From: CAIWMF01 sp964402065
GTDB lineage: Bacteria; Verrucomicrobiota; Verrucomicrobiia; Chthoniobacterales; UBA6821
Length of the DNA: 64,000 bases
Direction: 5' to 3'
NCBI GenBank assembly: GCA_964402065.1
Contig: CAYOAN010000007.1
Span: forward strand, 1 to 64,000
In this document: one piece after another, positions 1-8,334 of the stretch
Layout: each line of letters begins with the position of its first letter
How positions within the stretch are numbered: the first letter of the stretch is position 1
Translations under genes and position numbers: made by a program
Notes under the pieces: model-generated
The model's database searches: none
The model's input: the letters and a program-made list of their open reading frames with translations, nothing else
What the model was told of the DNA's origin: nothing

Positions 1-85
1 TTGAAGATAACGTAAGATCTGAGAACGCAGTCCTAAGGAAAAAGAGCAAGCTTATCGAGTGCCTTTTTCAATTTAATACACTATA
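1..85. repeat. Palindromic MITE-like element, right half
   Basis: This is the right half of the element seen complete at 21031-21196; its left half lies outside the window. It matches that copy through the core (GAAGATAACGTAAGATCTGA), the AGAGCAAGCTTAT segment and the terminal inverted repeat ending TTTTTCAATTTAATACACTATA. The terminal bases ACACTA/TA match the left end of the copy at 14455 (TATAGTGT) better than the 21031 copy (TATCGTGT), so the ends vary in a compensated way. It is non-coding and lies downstream of the MBL-fold gene at 147-773. Confidence 0.75.
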
Positions 86-146
86 TTTTAGCGCCCCCCC
101 CTAACAAAGCAACAATCCTAGGGGCATTCTAGGAGGTTTGTTTGAC

Positions 147-773
147 TCACTTCAGATAACCATTGGTTGCAGCCTCTCTCCCAATCGTTGTTTCAGGACC
201 ATGGCCTGCTAGCACACGCGTTTCGGATGGGAGTAGTAATAATTTTTTTCGAATACCCTCGATTAAGAGTTGGCCATCACCTCCTGGCAAATCCCACCGA
301 CCAATACCTCCTGAAAAAAGAACATCGCCTCCAAAAAGAACATTAGCTGCTTTGTTATAAAGGCAGATGCTTCCAGGACAATGGCCTGGCACTTCAAAAA
401 TATCAAAAAGTGCTCCTAAGATATTCTGCTGTTGTGATTCTTCAAGATAGCTTGTTGCTTTCACAGGCTCAATTTCAATAGGGAGGCCAAAGCGCTTATA
501 GAGCGTTTTATCAGCAAGATGCTCTTCTGTTGTCGCATGCATTGCTATAGGGCATTTTTTTTCACGAACGATTTTTGCGGCATCCATGACATGATCAAAG
601 TGACTGTGAGTCAGAACGAGAAAATCGATCGGTGTATCATGAAGATAGTCAGCTACCCCCTCGGGTGCATCAATAAGGAGATGACCTTCTGGAAGTTTCA
701 CTAAATAAGCATGAGTGTCTACAGGACCACCCGTAAAACGTTTAATAGAAAAAGATTCATGATTCATGGGCAT
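147..773 (-). CDS. MBL-fold metallo-hydrolase (glyoxalase II-like)
   Basis: A 208-residue single-domain metallo-beta-lactamase-fold protein. The zinc signature HSHFDH lies at residues 56-61. Further ligand positions are the His of VPGHCPGS, the Asp of FGGDVLF and the His of LAGHGPET near the C-terminus. The length and the GHCPGS/GGDVLF pattern fit the YcbL/GloB-like hydrolases, which cleave thioesters such as S-lactoylglutathione, although the physiological substrate cannot be read from sequence. No signal peptide is visible, so it is probably cytoplasmic. It is divergent from the Tsp protease gene at 844, with 70 bp between the two starts, and no Shine-Dalgarno precedes it. It could equally be a persulfide dioxygenase-like or generic MBL hydrolase. 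Confidence 0.85.
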   Translation of the reverse strand: MPMNHESFSIKRFTGGPVDTHAYLVKLPEGHLLIDAPEGVADYLHDTPIDFLVLTHSHFDHVMDAAKIVREKKCPIAMHATTEEHLADKTLYKRFGLPIEIEPVKATSYLEESQQQNILGALFDIFEVPGHCPGSICLYNKAANVLFGGDVLFSGGIGRWDLPGGDGQLLIEGIRKKLLLLPSETRVLAGHGPETTIGREAATNGYLK

Positions 774-843
774 AGTGTAGAAATTTCGAAGTTAAGAATG
801 AAATGAAAAAAAATTGGGATAAGTAAAAGATCATTTGTGATCA

Positions 844-3147
844 ATGGTAAAGTATTTTAGGATATTTTTTTGCATGTCACTTTCATTGTTTAAACAAAAT
901 CTTATTTTTCTTTTACTCGGAGTTTCTTTGCAAGCAGCTCCCCTTAAAGGAAACCTCTCCCCAACGCCGACACCAACAGCAACGCCTGCTCCTGCCGTCA
1001 TGGAGCCCATTGCTGCAACGGTAGGGCGCATTTTAGAACAGGGACATTTTTTGCGACTTCCGCTTAATGACCCTAATCCCCCACATGCGCCAGAAACGCC
1101 CGCACTCAGCATGACAGCGCGCGTTATGAAGAATTACTTGCAACTCCTCGACTATAACCACCTCTACTTTATTCAAAGTGATATTGATGAGTTCGAACAA
1201 AAGTATGGTGCTACGCTCAGCACTGATGTCTTACGAGGCGACCTCTCTGCTGCAAGAGCTATCTATGATCGCTTTCGTGAACGTGTTGAAGAGCGTGTAG
1301 CTAAGGTCAAAACGTTAACCTCAAAAAAATATAATTTTTTGAGCAACCAAACAGTTGAACTCAATCGCCAAAAAGCCCCTTGGCCCAAAGATGAACAAGA
1401 AGCAGACCAGCTTTGGCATGACAGAATCAAAGCGGAGCTCTTGCAAGAACAGCTTAACAAGCATGCTACTGATTCTCCAGCAAAGGTTGTCTCTCATCGT
1501 TACCAGCAAATGCTTAAGTTGCTCCACGAGCAGACAGATGAAGAGGTCATCAAGTCATTTCTTGTTGCGCTCTCTGAAAGTTATGATCCTCATTCAGAGT
1601 ACATGAGCCCTTCCGACATGGAAAACTTTAGTATTCAAATGAGGCTCTCACTTGTTGGAATTGGAGCTCTCTTACGCCCTGATGATGGCTACACTCGCAT
1701 TGTTGAAATCATGCCCGGAGGACCTGCTGATCGTGATGGCAGGCTTAAAGCCAACGATCGCATTACTGCTGTTGCTCAAGGAGATGGTCCTTTTGAGGAT
1801 ATCATTGATCTTCGTATTGATAAAGTTGTTGAAAAAATTCGAGGCAAAAAAGGGACTCCTGTTCGGCTGCAAGTCATCCCTGCCCATGCTACTGATCCTT
1901 CTAAGCGAGTGGTTATCACCCTCACCCGCGATGAAGTAAAGTTAAAGGAATCAGAAGTAAAAGCGGAAGTGATTGAATTTCCTGAAACAAATGGGACTAA
2001 GGAGCGCTTTGGATGGCTCACTATTCCTAGTTTTTATTCTGAGATGGACAAGCATGGAAGTGAAGATGCAAAAAGCACAACCAAAGATGTACGTCGTCTT
2101 TTAACTCGTTTAAAAAAAGAAAATATTCAGGGCCTTGTGATCGACTTGCGACGCAATGGCGGAGGCTCTTTGGAAGAAGCTATCAACTTGACTGGCCTCT
2201 TTATTGGACCAGGTCCTGTTGTCCAAGTAAAAGACGCTAGCGGTAAGATTGCCGTCTCCTCTGACAACGAACCTACTCCTTTTTATGATGGTCCCATTAT
2301 TGTTCTCATCAATCGTCTGAGTGCTTCTGCAAGTGAGATTTTTGCCGGCGCGCTTCAAGACTATCACCGTGCAGTTATCGTTGGTGATCAACAAAGTTTT
2401 GGCAAAGGAACGGTTCAAACATTGCTCGACGTTGGTCGCTTTTTGCCTCCCTCTATTTTTGGTAATAATCAAAAAGCAGGCTCACTCAAGCTAACCATTC
2501 AAAAATTTTATCGCGTCTCTGGTGGATCGACTCAGTACCATGGTGTCTCTTCTGATATTCAGCTTCCATCATTGACAGATAACCCCGAAATTGGAGAAGG
2601 AATGCTTCCAAACCCTCTTGTATACGATGAGGTTGCCCCGTTAAAAATAGCTACTGTTTCTCCTAGCTCGCCTTTTATTCCAATGCTCAAACAACGTTCG
2701 GAAGACCGCGTTAAAAAGGATCTTGAGTTTCATTACATCGCCGAAAATATGAAAAAATTAAGCGAAAAACTAAAACTGAATACGATCTCTCTTAATAAAG
2801 CGGTTCGTCAGCAAGAGCTGAAAGAAGAAAAAAAGCAAATTGCCCAACATAAAGCTGAACGACTTCTTTGTCACCAGCCAACGCTCCTGGAGTATGAAGT
2901 TACTTTAGACAATGTTGATCAGCCAACATTGTCTAAATTTGTGCCCAAGAAAAAGAAAGGACTAGAATCAGAAAATAAAAAATCTACCTCTAAAAATGAA
3001 TCTGATCTAGATGAGGACTCGGATGAAACGGAAGATGACCCTAGTTTTGTTGACCCAGAAAAACGAGAAGCCTTAATGATCCTTAATGATCTAAATATGC
3101 TCCAAAGCTCTTCAACAGCAGTGACAGCACCGACTGTATCTCATTAA
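844..3147 (+). CDS. Carboxy-terminal processing protease (Tsp/Prc, S41)
   Basis: A 767-residue periplasmic protease of the tail-specific family. An N-terminal hydrophobic segment (about residues 12-31) acts as a signal peptide, followed by a Pro/Thr-rich linker, the Tsp N-terminal domain (about 50-235), a PDZ domain (about 245-340) and the S41 catalytic core. The nucleophile is expected in SASASEIF at Ser495 and the general base in FGKGTVQ at Lys521. A C-terminal DUF3340-like domain follows and ends in an acidic, low-complexity tail. Family members degrade misfolded or tagged periplasmic proteins and process lipoproteins and murein enzymes. An in-frame ATG ten codons downstream would also give a good signal peptide. 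The gene is followed at 3213 by a small membrane protein on the same strand. Confidence 0.93.
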   Translation: MVKYFRIFFCMSLSLFKQNLIFLLLGVSLQAAPLKGNLSPTPTPTATPAPAVMEPIAATVGRILEQGHFLRLPLNDPNPPHAPETPALSMTARVMKNYLQLLDYNHLYFIQSDIDEFEQKYGATLSTDVLRGDLSAARAIYDRFRERVEERVAKVKTLTSKKYNFLSNQTVELNRQKAPWPKDEQEADQLWHDRIKAELLQEQLNKHATDSPAKVVSHRYQQMLKLLHEQTDEEVIKSFLVALSESYDPHSEYMSPSDMENFSIQMRLSLVGIGALLRPDDGYTRIVEIMPGGPADRDGRLKANDRITAVAQGDGPFEDIIDLRIDKVVEKIRGKKGTPVRLQVIPAHATDPSKRVVITLTRDEVKLKESEVKAEVIEFPETNGTKERFGWLTIPSFYSEMDKHGSEDAKSTTKDVRRLLTRLKKENIQGLVIDLRRNGGGSLEEAINLTGLFIGPGPVVQVKDASGKIAVSSDNEPTPFYDGPIIVLINRLSASASEIFAGALQDYHRAVIVGDQQSFGKGTVQTLLDVGRFLPPSIFGNNQKAGSLKLTIQKFYRVSGGSTQYHGVSSDIQLPSLTDNPEIGEGMLPNPLVYDEVAPLKIATVSPSSPFIPMLKQRSEDRVKKDLEFHYIAENMKKLSEKLKLNTISLNKAVRQQELKEEKKQIAQHKAERLLCHQPTLLEYEVTLDNVDQPTLSKFVPKKKKGLESENKKSTSKNESDLDEDSDETEDDPSFVDPEKREALMILNDLNMLQSSSTAVTAPTVSH

Positions 3148-3212
3148 AAAAGAGATTGAGAGCCTCATACCAAGATGATTAATGTTAGAAAACTAAAAAC
3201 CTCTTTTATCCT

Positions 3213-3599
3213 ATGAATGCTCAATCACCTATGCCTAACGCTACTTCAAATCCAGAGGAAGGCGCTGTATCTGCTCCTTTAGAAAAACTTCCTAAATTGA
3301 ATTTACCACCTAAGCCTGTCCTCGCTACGGCTGTTTCTGCAACACCTCCAACGGCACAACCAATGGTAACACCACCAGCAGCAAAACCAGCACCAGCGTC
3401 ACCTTTGCTCGCAGCATCACCTGTTGTACCTCCTCCACCCCCTCAAGTGACAACTCCATTAAAAAAATCAGAACCAGCAGAAGTTCCTACAGTTAATAAA
3501 AAGCGTGGCTCATTAAGCCTACCAATAGCATTGCTTGCCTTTGCCGTAGCTCTCTTGACGCTCATCGTGCAGATCTTTGCTTTCCTGCATCTTTTTTAA
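3213..3599 (+). CDS. Proline-rich protein with C-terminal membrane anchor
   Basis: A 128-residue protein I do not recognise as a named family. Residues 1-95 are rich in Pro, Ala and Thr with a run of five prolines and look disordered. A short basic stretch (NKKRG) then precedes one hydrophobic helix at about 102-128 that runs to the C-terminus. It resembles a tail-anchored or single-span envelope protein with an extended linker. It lies 65 bp after the Tsp gene on the same strand and could be co-transcribed with it. No function is assigned. Confidence 0.6.
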   Translation: MNAQSPMPNATSNPEEGAVSAPLEKLPKLNLPPKPVLATAVSATPPTAQPMVTPPAAKPAPASPLLAASPVVPPPPPQVTTPLKKSEPAEVPTVNKKRGSLSLPIALLAFAVALLTLIVQIFAFLHLF

Positions 3600-3790
3600 G
3601 TTTCAGCTCCTTGAGAAAGGTTGTGCAAAGCTCCTTCTCTTCGGCAAAAAGAGTAACGCTATAAAATCCATTCTCTATTTAATGCATCGTAACGCAAAAA
3701 AGAAGGTGAGCTTATTTTTCATTGCTCTTCCCCTCTTTCCTATGAGATCCTCTTGGTTTCATCAAAAATAATCCACAAATTTTAAAACTT

Positions 3791-4108
3791 ATGGCCTCTG
3801 CAAATGTTCTTGAACTCACTGACGCAAACTTTCAATCGACAGTTGCATCTTCTCCCATTCTCCTTGTTGATTTTTGGGCGCCTTGGTGCGGTCCTTGCAA
3901 AATGATTGGCCCCATCATTGATGAAATTGCAACTGAACTCGCTGGCAAAGTCACTGTAGGTAAAGTCAATGTTGATGATTGTCCTGCTATTGCTGCAGAA
4001 CATCGTATTTCTGCCATTCCAACCCTGATGATCTTTAAAAATGGAACTCTTGCCGATCGCTCAACGGGCCTGGCTTCCAAGGCAGCATTACTGGAAAAAC
4101 TGAAGTAA
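3791..4108 (+). CDS. trxA: Thioredoxin
   Basis: A 105-residue thioredoxin of normal length. The redox motif WCGPC is at residues 32-36 inside the typical DFWAPWCGPCKM context, and the cis-proline segment (SAIPTLMIF) is present near residue 75. It reduces protein disulfides in the cytoplasm using electrons from thioredoxin reductase; no reductase gene is in this window. No signal peptide is present. The start ATG follows an AT-rich leader without a Shine-Dalgarno. The preceding stretch 3600-3790 shows no convincing gene. Confidence 0.95.
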   Translation: MASANVLELTDANFQSTVASSPILLVDFWAPWCGPCKMIGPIIDEIATELAGKVTVGKVNVDDCPAIAAEHRISAIPTLMIFKNGTLADRSTGLASKAALLEKLK

Positions 4109-4222
4109 ATTTTACTCCAAATAGGGAATGGGAGGCAGTCGGTATTAACTAAGAGTTATAGCGTTATTAATAACCCGATAACTCAAAAAGCCCTTTAAAC
4201 TTGCTAAAGTCGGCAACTTAAA

Positions 4223-4258
4223 CTCCTATCTTCCATCCTCTATCTCCCATCTTCTATG
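4223..4258 (+). repeat. 7-bp-periodic spacer ending at the aguA start codon
   Basis: Five consecutive pyrimidine-rich heptamers (CTCCTAT, CTTCCAT, CCTCTAT, CTCCCAT, CTTCTAT) run directly into the start codon, so the AT of the last unit is the first two bases of ATG. Similar 7-bp periodicity appears before several other genes in the window. It may act as a translation leader, or it may be a slippage product; the sequence alone does not decide. Confidence 0.55.
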
Positions 4259-5311
4259 CATGCTTCAGCCTCCAGTCTTCAGAATCTAAACTTCTACATG
4301 CCTGCCGAATGGGAGCCACATGAGGCTACCTGGATTTCATGGCCTCATCCTGATGGCATCAGCTTTCCAGGACGCTACAAAGAAGTTATTCCAACTTTTA
4401 TCGAAATGGCTCGTGCGATTGGAGCATCTGAGCTTCTTCGCATTAACGTACGTGATGCCGCTCAAGAAGCTGAGGTTAAAAAATTATTAGCATCGCAACT
4501 CCCGTCAGAGCACCTCGAGTTTTTCCACATTCCAACTCAAGAACCATGGTGTCGTGATCATGGTCCTATTTTTGTGCGTGAGGAAAAAACAAAATCATTA
4601 GCTATTCTCGATTTTCGTTACAATGCTTGGGGTGAAAAATACCAGCCTTTCGATCAAGATGATCTAGTTCCTGCTCTGATCGCTGAAACGCTAAAGCTAC
4701 CTCGCGTGGAACCAGGTATTATCTTGGAAGGAGGCTCTATTGATGTGAATGGAGCTGGCACATTACTCACTACAGAATCGTGCCTCCTTAATCCCAACCG
4801 CAACCCCACTTTTTCCAAAGAAGATTTAGAAAACATTCTCAAAAGATTTTTGGGCGTTTCTCAAATTCTCTGGCTCGGCGAAGGTATTGAAGGAGATGAC
4901 ACCGATGGTCATATTGATGATATCACTCGTTTTGTGAGTGAAGATACGCTCATGACCGTTGTTGAAAAAAATGTAGCTGATCCTAATCATTCCCTTTTGG
5001 AAGAAAATTTGAATCGCCTGCGTGCAATGAAACTAGCTGATGGTCGTTCTCTTAATATTGTTGAACTTCCAATGCCACCACGAATCGAACGTGAAGGACA
5101 ACGCTTACCAGCAAGTCATGCTAATTTTTATATTACCAATCATTCTGTTCTCCTCCCCACTTTTGGAGGAACCTCAGATCAAGTTGCCAAGAGCCTCTTA
5201 GCAGATCTTTTCCCTGCTCGTAAAATTGTTCCCATCGACTGTCGTGAATTAATTTGGGGGCTTGGTGCCTTTCATTGTTTAACTCAACAGCAACCTAAAA
5301 ACTGTTTTTAA
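4256..5311 (+). CDS. aguA: Agmatine deiminase
   Basis: A 351-residue protein of the Porphyromonas-type peptidyl-arginine deiminase family (PF04371). It is expected to hydrolyse agmatine to N-carbamoylputrescine and ammonia. Family landmarks are MPAEWEPHEATWISWPH at the N-terminus, the CRDHGPIF segment, GGSIDVNGAG, GDDTDGHIDD, and the catalytic cysteine near the C-terminus in GAFHCLTQQ (Cys341). The usual GGGNIHC is here GLGAFHC. No N-carbamoylputrescine amidase gene adjoins it, so the next polyamine step must be encoded elsewhere. It starts immediately after the heptamer spacer and has no Shine-Dalgarno. Confidence 0.92.
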   Translation: MHASASSLQNLNFYMPAEWEPHEATWISWPHPDGISFPGRYKEVIPTFIEMARAIGASELLRINVRDAAQEAEVKKLLASQLPSEHLEFFHIPTQEPWCRDHGPIFVREEKTKSLAILDFRYNAWGEKYQPFDQDDLVPALIAETLKLPRVEPGIILEGGSIDVNGAGTLLTTESCLLNPNRNPTFSKEDLENILKRFLGVSQILWLGEGIEGDDTDGHIDDITRFVSEDTLMTVVEKNVADPNHSLLEENLNRLRAMKLADGRSLNIVELPMPPRIEREGQRLPASHANFYITNHSVLLPTFGGTSDQVAKSLLADLFPARKIVPIDCRELIWGLGAFHCLTQQQPKNCF

Positions 5312-5370
5312 ATTCTATTAGCGAATTTAAAAATGCTTTTATTTTTCTTAGTGCCCTTTAATTTTTTTCG

Positions 5371-5754
5371 ATGAAACAACACGCTCCTGGTTTTTTAACA
5401 TTAGTTCATGAAGCTAAGAAAAAAATTCATGAAATTACCCCTGCGCAATTAAAAGAAAAATTAGATCATCAAGAGCCTCCTCACCTCATTGATGTTCGAG
5501 AAGAGAGCGAATGGAGGCTAGGCCATATTCCAAGTGCCATCCATCTTAGCAAAGGAATTATTGAGCGTGATATTGAAAAAAAATTTCCAGATCTTAAGAC
5601 TCCACTTGTCGTTTATTGCAGCGGCGGCTTTCGCTGTGCCCTCGTTGCAGAAAGCCTTCAAAAAATGGGCTATACCAATATATTTTCTCTAGAAACAGGC
5701 TCTCAGGGCTGGATTAATCAGGGATATGCTATGGTTCCAAGCGAATTGACTTAA
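5371..5754 (+). CDS. Rhodanese-domain protein
   Basis: A 127-residue single rhodanese domain. The active-site loop is CSGGFRC, with the catalytic Cys at about residue 83 in VVYCSGGFRCALVA, and the fold landmarks LIDVREESEW and GHIPSAIHL precede it. The family carries persulfide sulfur for transfer or detoxification; the partner is unknown. The first 30 residues are a helical extension before the domain. The gene follows aguA by about 60 bp and its 3' end overlaps the convergent cyclophilin gene by 26 bp. Confidence 0.88.
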   Translation: MKQHAPGFLTLVHEAKKKIHEITPAQLKEKLDHQEPPHLIDVREESEWRLGHIPSAIHLSKGIIERDIEKKFPDLKTPLVVYCSGGFRCALVAESLQKMGYTNIFSLETGSQGWINQGYAMVPSELT

Positions 5755-6322
5755 TAACAATTTTTTCCATTGAAAAGTTATTACTATTTGCCGGAGTTGT
5801 ACTGACAGCATCAAGCACTTCAAGGCCTTCAGTCACCTCACCAAAAACAGTGTACTCTCCATTGAGTTGGGGCATTGGCTCCAAGCAAATATAAAACTGA
5901 CTACCATTTGATGCCTTCAATGGATTAATGTTATCTGGTAGTCGCGACATCGCCACAGCACCACGCTTGTGAGGCAAATGAATCTCCGCAGGAAGCGTGT
6001 AACCTGCTCCCCCTGTTCCTGAATAGTTGCTTTCTCCATGGCGGCTCTTCGGGTCACCTGTCTGAACAAGACTATGAGCAAAAATACGATGGAACCGCAT
6101 ACCATCATAATAGTGCCGTTTGATGAGGGTTTTAAAATTATCAACAGTGTGAGGAGCTTCACTGCTAGAGAATGTGATGACAACTCTCCTTGTCGCTTTT
6201 TCTTTTGGAAATTTAATTTCCATTATTGCTACTTGAGGCCCTGTAGATGGCGGCGGCGGCGTTGCACATCCTGAAATAAACAGCAAACCAACTAACAAAA
6301 AAATAATTTTCATAATATTCAT
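5729..6322 (-). CDS. Lipoprotein cyclophilin-type peptidyl-prolyl isomerase
   Basis: A 197-residue cyclophilin. The N-terminus has a signal peptide with a lipobox (LFISGC), so the mature protein is probably a lipid-anchored envelope protein. The isomerase domain runs from about residue 35 to the end, with YDGMRFHRIFAHSLVQTGDP, NGSQFYICLEP and YTVFGEVTEG as recognisable core segments. It would accelerate proline isomerisation during folding of exported proteins. The start overlaps the stop of the upstream ygfZ gene by 4 bp, so the two are probably translationally coupled. Confidence 0.9.
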   Translation of the reverse strand: MNIMKIIFLLVGLLFISGCATPPPPSTGPQVAIMEIKFPKEKATRRVVITFSSSEAPHTVDNFKTLIKRHYYDGMRFHRIFAHSLVQTGDPKSRHGESNYSGTGGAGYTLPAEIHLPHKRGAVAMSRLPDNINPLKASNGSQFYICLEPMPQLNGEYTVFGEVTEGLEVLDAVSTTPANSNNFSMEKIVIKSIRLEP

Positions 6323-7185
6323 TTTCTTACAACCACTTCACAAGTTCTCTTTGAATTTTCATCAACAGCAAATAATTGTTTTCCAAGCAACGCATTGTCG
6401 CGTGAGACATAACCAAGGGCAATACATTTCCCTGACATGGACTCTGTAGCAACACTTGTAATGAAGCCAATTGATTTTTCTGTTGTACCCAAATCAAATA
6501 ATTTCATACCTGGCACTAATTCCTCCCCTGAATTTTTTGTTATGAGAGAAACCAACAATCGGTTTACATGCCCCACACTTCTTAAGCGTGAAATGACTTC
6601 TTGTCCGACATAACAGCCTTTATTGTAATCGATCGCTCGCCTTTCCAAATAAGCCTCTGGAGGCAGCCGATCAGGCGTCAGTTCTTTTCCCCATTGAGGA
6701 ACAGCTTGCTCAATACGCCAAGCCTCAACATCCTCCTGGCTTAATGGCTGATGCTCTTCGAAAAAGCCAACAGGCAGCTCCGATATCTTGATATCTTTTC
6801 CTGGAAGATGAAGTCGTGAAATTAAAACTCCTGGGACTTTTTGAAAACTTGACTCTTCCAACAGCGCTCCAAAAACATGAATCTCTGATTCTGACGGAAT
6901 TATTTCTAAGTTCACATCATCAGCAATCAAATAACGCTCTAGTCGAGCAGGCAGATCCTCAAACAATTCTATTGGGGCTTCAAGAAAAGTGGCCTGTTCA
7001 TGCAAGGTGACCCAAACAACCGCTGAAAGTTTTCCTTTAGGAGTAAGTAAACAGGCCTGCATTGCTTCCCCTGGAACAAGTTTTCTTAAGTCATTTGTAA
7101 CTTGTCCATTCAAGTAACGAAGACGATCGCTCCCCGTCACACGAATGAGCAATCTCTCTGGAAGGTAAAAAAAAGATGCTGACAT
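6319..7185 (-). CDS. ygfZ: YgfZ/GcvT-family folate-binding protein
   Basis: A 288-residue protein from the chosen ATG, related to the T-protein of glycine cleavage and to YgfZ/IBA57. The diagnostic motif KGCYVGQEVISR is present at about residue 190. YgfZ proteins use folate to support Fe-S cluster enzymes such as MiaB. The reading frame is open 13 codons further upstream, but the ATG beginning MSASFFYLPE matches the usual start just ahead of the conserved RLLIRVTGSD strand. It forms a 4-bp-overlapping pair with the downstream cyclophilin gene. Confidence 0.88.
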   Translation of the reverse strand: MSASFFYLPERLLIRVTGSDRLRYLNGQVTNDLRKLVPGEAMQACLLTPKGKLSAVVWVTLHEQATFLEAPIELFEDLPARLERYLIADDVNLEIIPSESEIHVFGALLEESSFQKVPGVLISRLHLPGKDIKISELPVGFFEEHQPLSQEDVEAWRIEQAVPQWGKELTPDRLPPEAYLERRAIDYNKGCYVGQEVISRLRSVGHVNRLLVSLITKNSGEELVPGMKLFDLGTTEKSIGFITSVATESMSGKCIALGYVSRDNALLGKQLFAVDENSKRTCEVVVRK

Positions 7186-7294
7186 TAGAATAAAGAAAAA
7201 ATAAGAGAAGCCTTGTTCTAGCAACTGCTAACGCTCAAAAGCATCCCAGTATATAACTGCTGATATTATAAAACGAAGGCTCATTTTACTCTTC

Positions 7295-8257
7295 CTAAAA
7301 CATTTCTTTAAAAAACCTCCAAAAAGCAGCTAATCCTTTTTGTGGTTTTTGAACTTTATTGGGAGTAGTAAGGTCATTAGGCGCTTTGAGGGAAAAGAAG
7401 TTTTGTTCTGTTCCTGGAAAGCTATATTCCGCTGCTAATGCCGCAATATCAGCTTCTCCTAAACCATGTTCCAGCGTCCGTTTCAAAGCGGTGGCTACAG
7501 CTGCTACGGTAGGGAATGTTGCCCCACCGGCAGCAGCTAGGTCCAAACCAAACTGAAGATCCTTGAGCATGTTCTTGCTAGAAAACCGAGGCTCATAATC
7601 GGCGCCCAGCATTTGCGGAAGTTTCATAGCAAGCGTGCTAGAATTCGCAGCACTGTGTTGGAGAGTCTCACCGAGCTTATCGAGCGGAACCCTTCCCAAC
7701 TTTAAAAGCTCTAAGGCCTCTGCCAAAGCAGCCACTTCAGCAGCAATCAAAAAATTATTTGCTATCTTAACAGTTGTTGCTGCTCCAACTGGACCGACTT
7801 CAACAATCACTTTTGAAGAAACTTCTAACACAGGACGAACTTGATGAAGCACGTCTGAAAAACCACCTACAAAGTAAACAAGCTTTCCTTCAGCCGCAGC
7901 ATCACGACTTCCCGTAAAAGGGGCATCTAAAAATTGCGCCCCTCTCCGCTCCACTATAGAAGCAGCTTCTAGTGTTTGTTGAGGGTGAACTGTCGCATGA
8001 TTCAAAATCACATGACGCGCCGTCAAAGCAGGAGAAAGGTTTTGCAAAACCTCTAGCAAGGCTTGTCCATCTTGAACAAAAATCTGAATAATATCAGCAA
8101 CCTCTGCAACCTCTGCAGGAGAAGCTAAGAAGTTAGGCTCTGAACGCGGTGTTCGATTCCAGAGCACTACAGAAAAATCTGCTCTTCGCAAGCTAGCTGC
8201 AACTCGAGAACCAATAATTCCAAGTCCAATCAGACCGACTGTTGGCTTTTTATTCAT
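7295..8257 (-). CDS. NAD(P)-dependent beta-hydroxyacid dehydrogenase family protein
   Basis: A 320-residue member of the 3-hydroxyisobutyrate dehydrogenase/6-phosphogluconate-like superfamily. It has an N-terminal dinucleotide-binding motif (GLIGLGIIGSRVA), the substrate segment DAPFTGSRDAAAEGKL, and the catalytic-lysine helix (VKIANNFLIAAEVAALAEAL). The C-terminal tail of about 30 residues after the usual end of the fold is extra and polar. Candidate substrates include 3-hydroxyisobutyrate, tartronate semialdehyde, or succinic semialdehyde reduction as in GLYR enzymes; sequence alone does not separate these. The ATG is preferred over a TTG two codons upstream. It lies downstream of the SurA-like gene, separated by a terminator hairpin. 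Confidence 0.85.
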   Translation of the reverse strand: MNKKPTVGLIGLGIIGSRVAASLRRADFSVVLWNRTPRSEPNFLASPAEVAEVADIIQIFVQDGQALLEVLQNLSPALTARHVILNHATVHPQQTLEAASIVERRGAQFLDAPFTGSRDAAAEGKLVYFVGGFSDVLHQVRPVLEVSSKVIVEVGPVGAATTVKIANNFLIAAEVAALAEALELLKLGRVPLDKLGETLQHSAANSSTLAMKLPQMLGADYEPRFSSKNMLKDLQFGLDLAAAGGATFPTVAAVATALKRTLEHGLGEADIAALAAEYSFPGTEQNFFSLKAPNDLTTPNKVQKPQKGLAAFWRFFKEMF

Positions 8258-8263
8258 AACCAA

Positions 8264-8324
8264 TAAAAAAATTCACAGAAGAAAAAGCGACAATGCTCTT
8301 ATCGCTTTCCTTTCTGTGAATTTT
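8264..8324 (-). terminator. Rho-independent terminator of the SurA-like gene
   Basis: A long hairpin lies just past the stop codon of the parvulin gene. The outer arms AAATTCACAGAA and TTCTGTGAATTT pair over 12 bp and inner arms (AAAGCGA/TCGCTTT) extend the stem. On the minus strand a run of T follows. The structure ends only a few bases before the start of the dehydrogenase gene. Confidence 0.75.
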
Positions 8325-8334
8325 CGCAACTTAT

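Noticed and set aside
2110..2472. 120-codon ORF antisense to the Tsp protease gene
   Set aside because: It overlaps the catalytic domain coding sequence and shows no protein family.
3577..3771. 64-codon plus-strand ORF after the proline-rich gene
   Set aside because: It overlaps the end of the real gene in another frame and its product has no signal or pattern; the region looks like an intergenic spacer.
8140..8170. tRNA T-loop-like GTTCGATTCC
   Set aside because: It is inside the dehydrogenase coding sequence and has no acceptor or anticodon arm around it.
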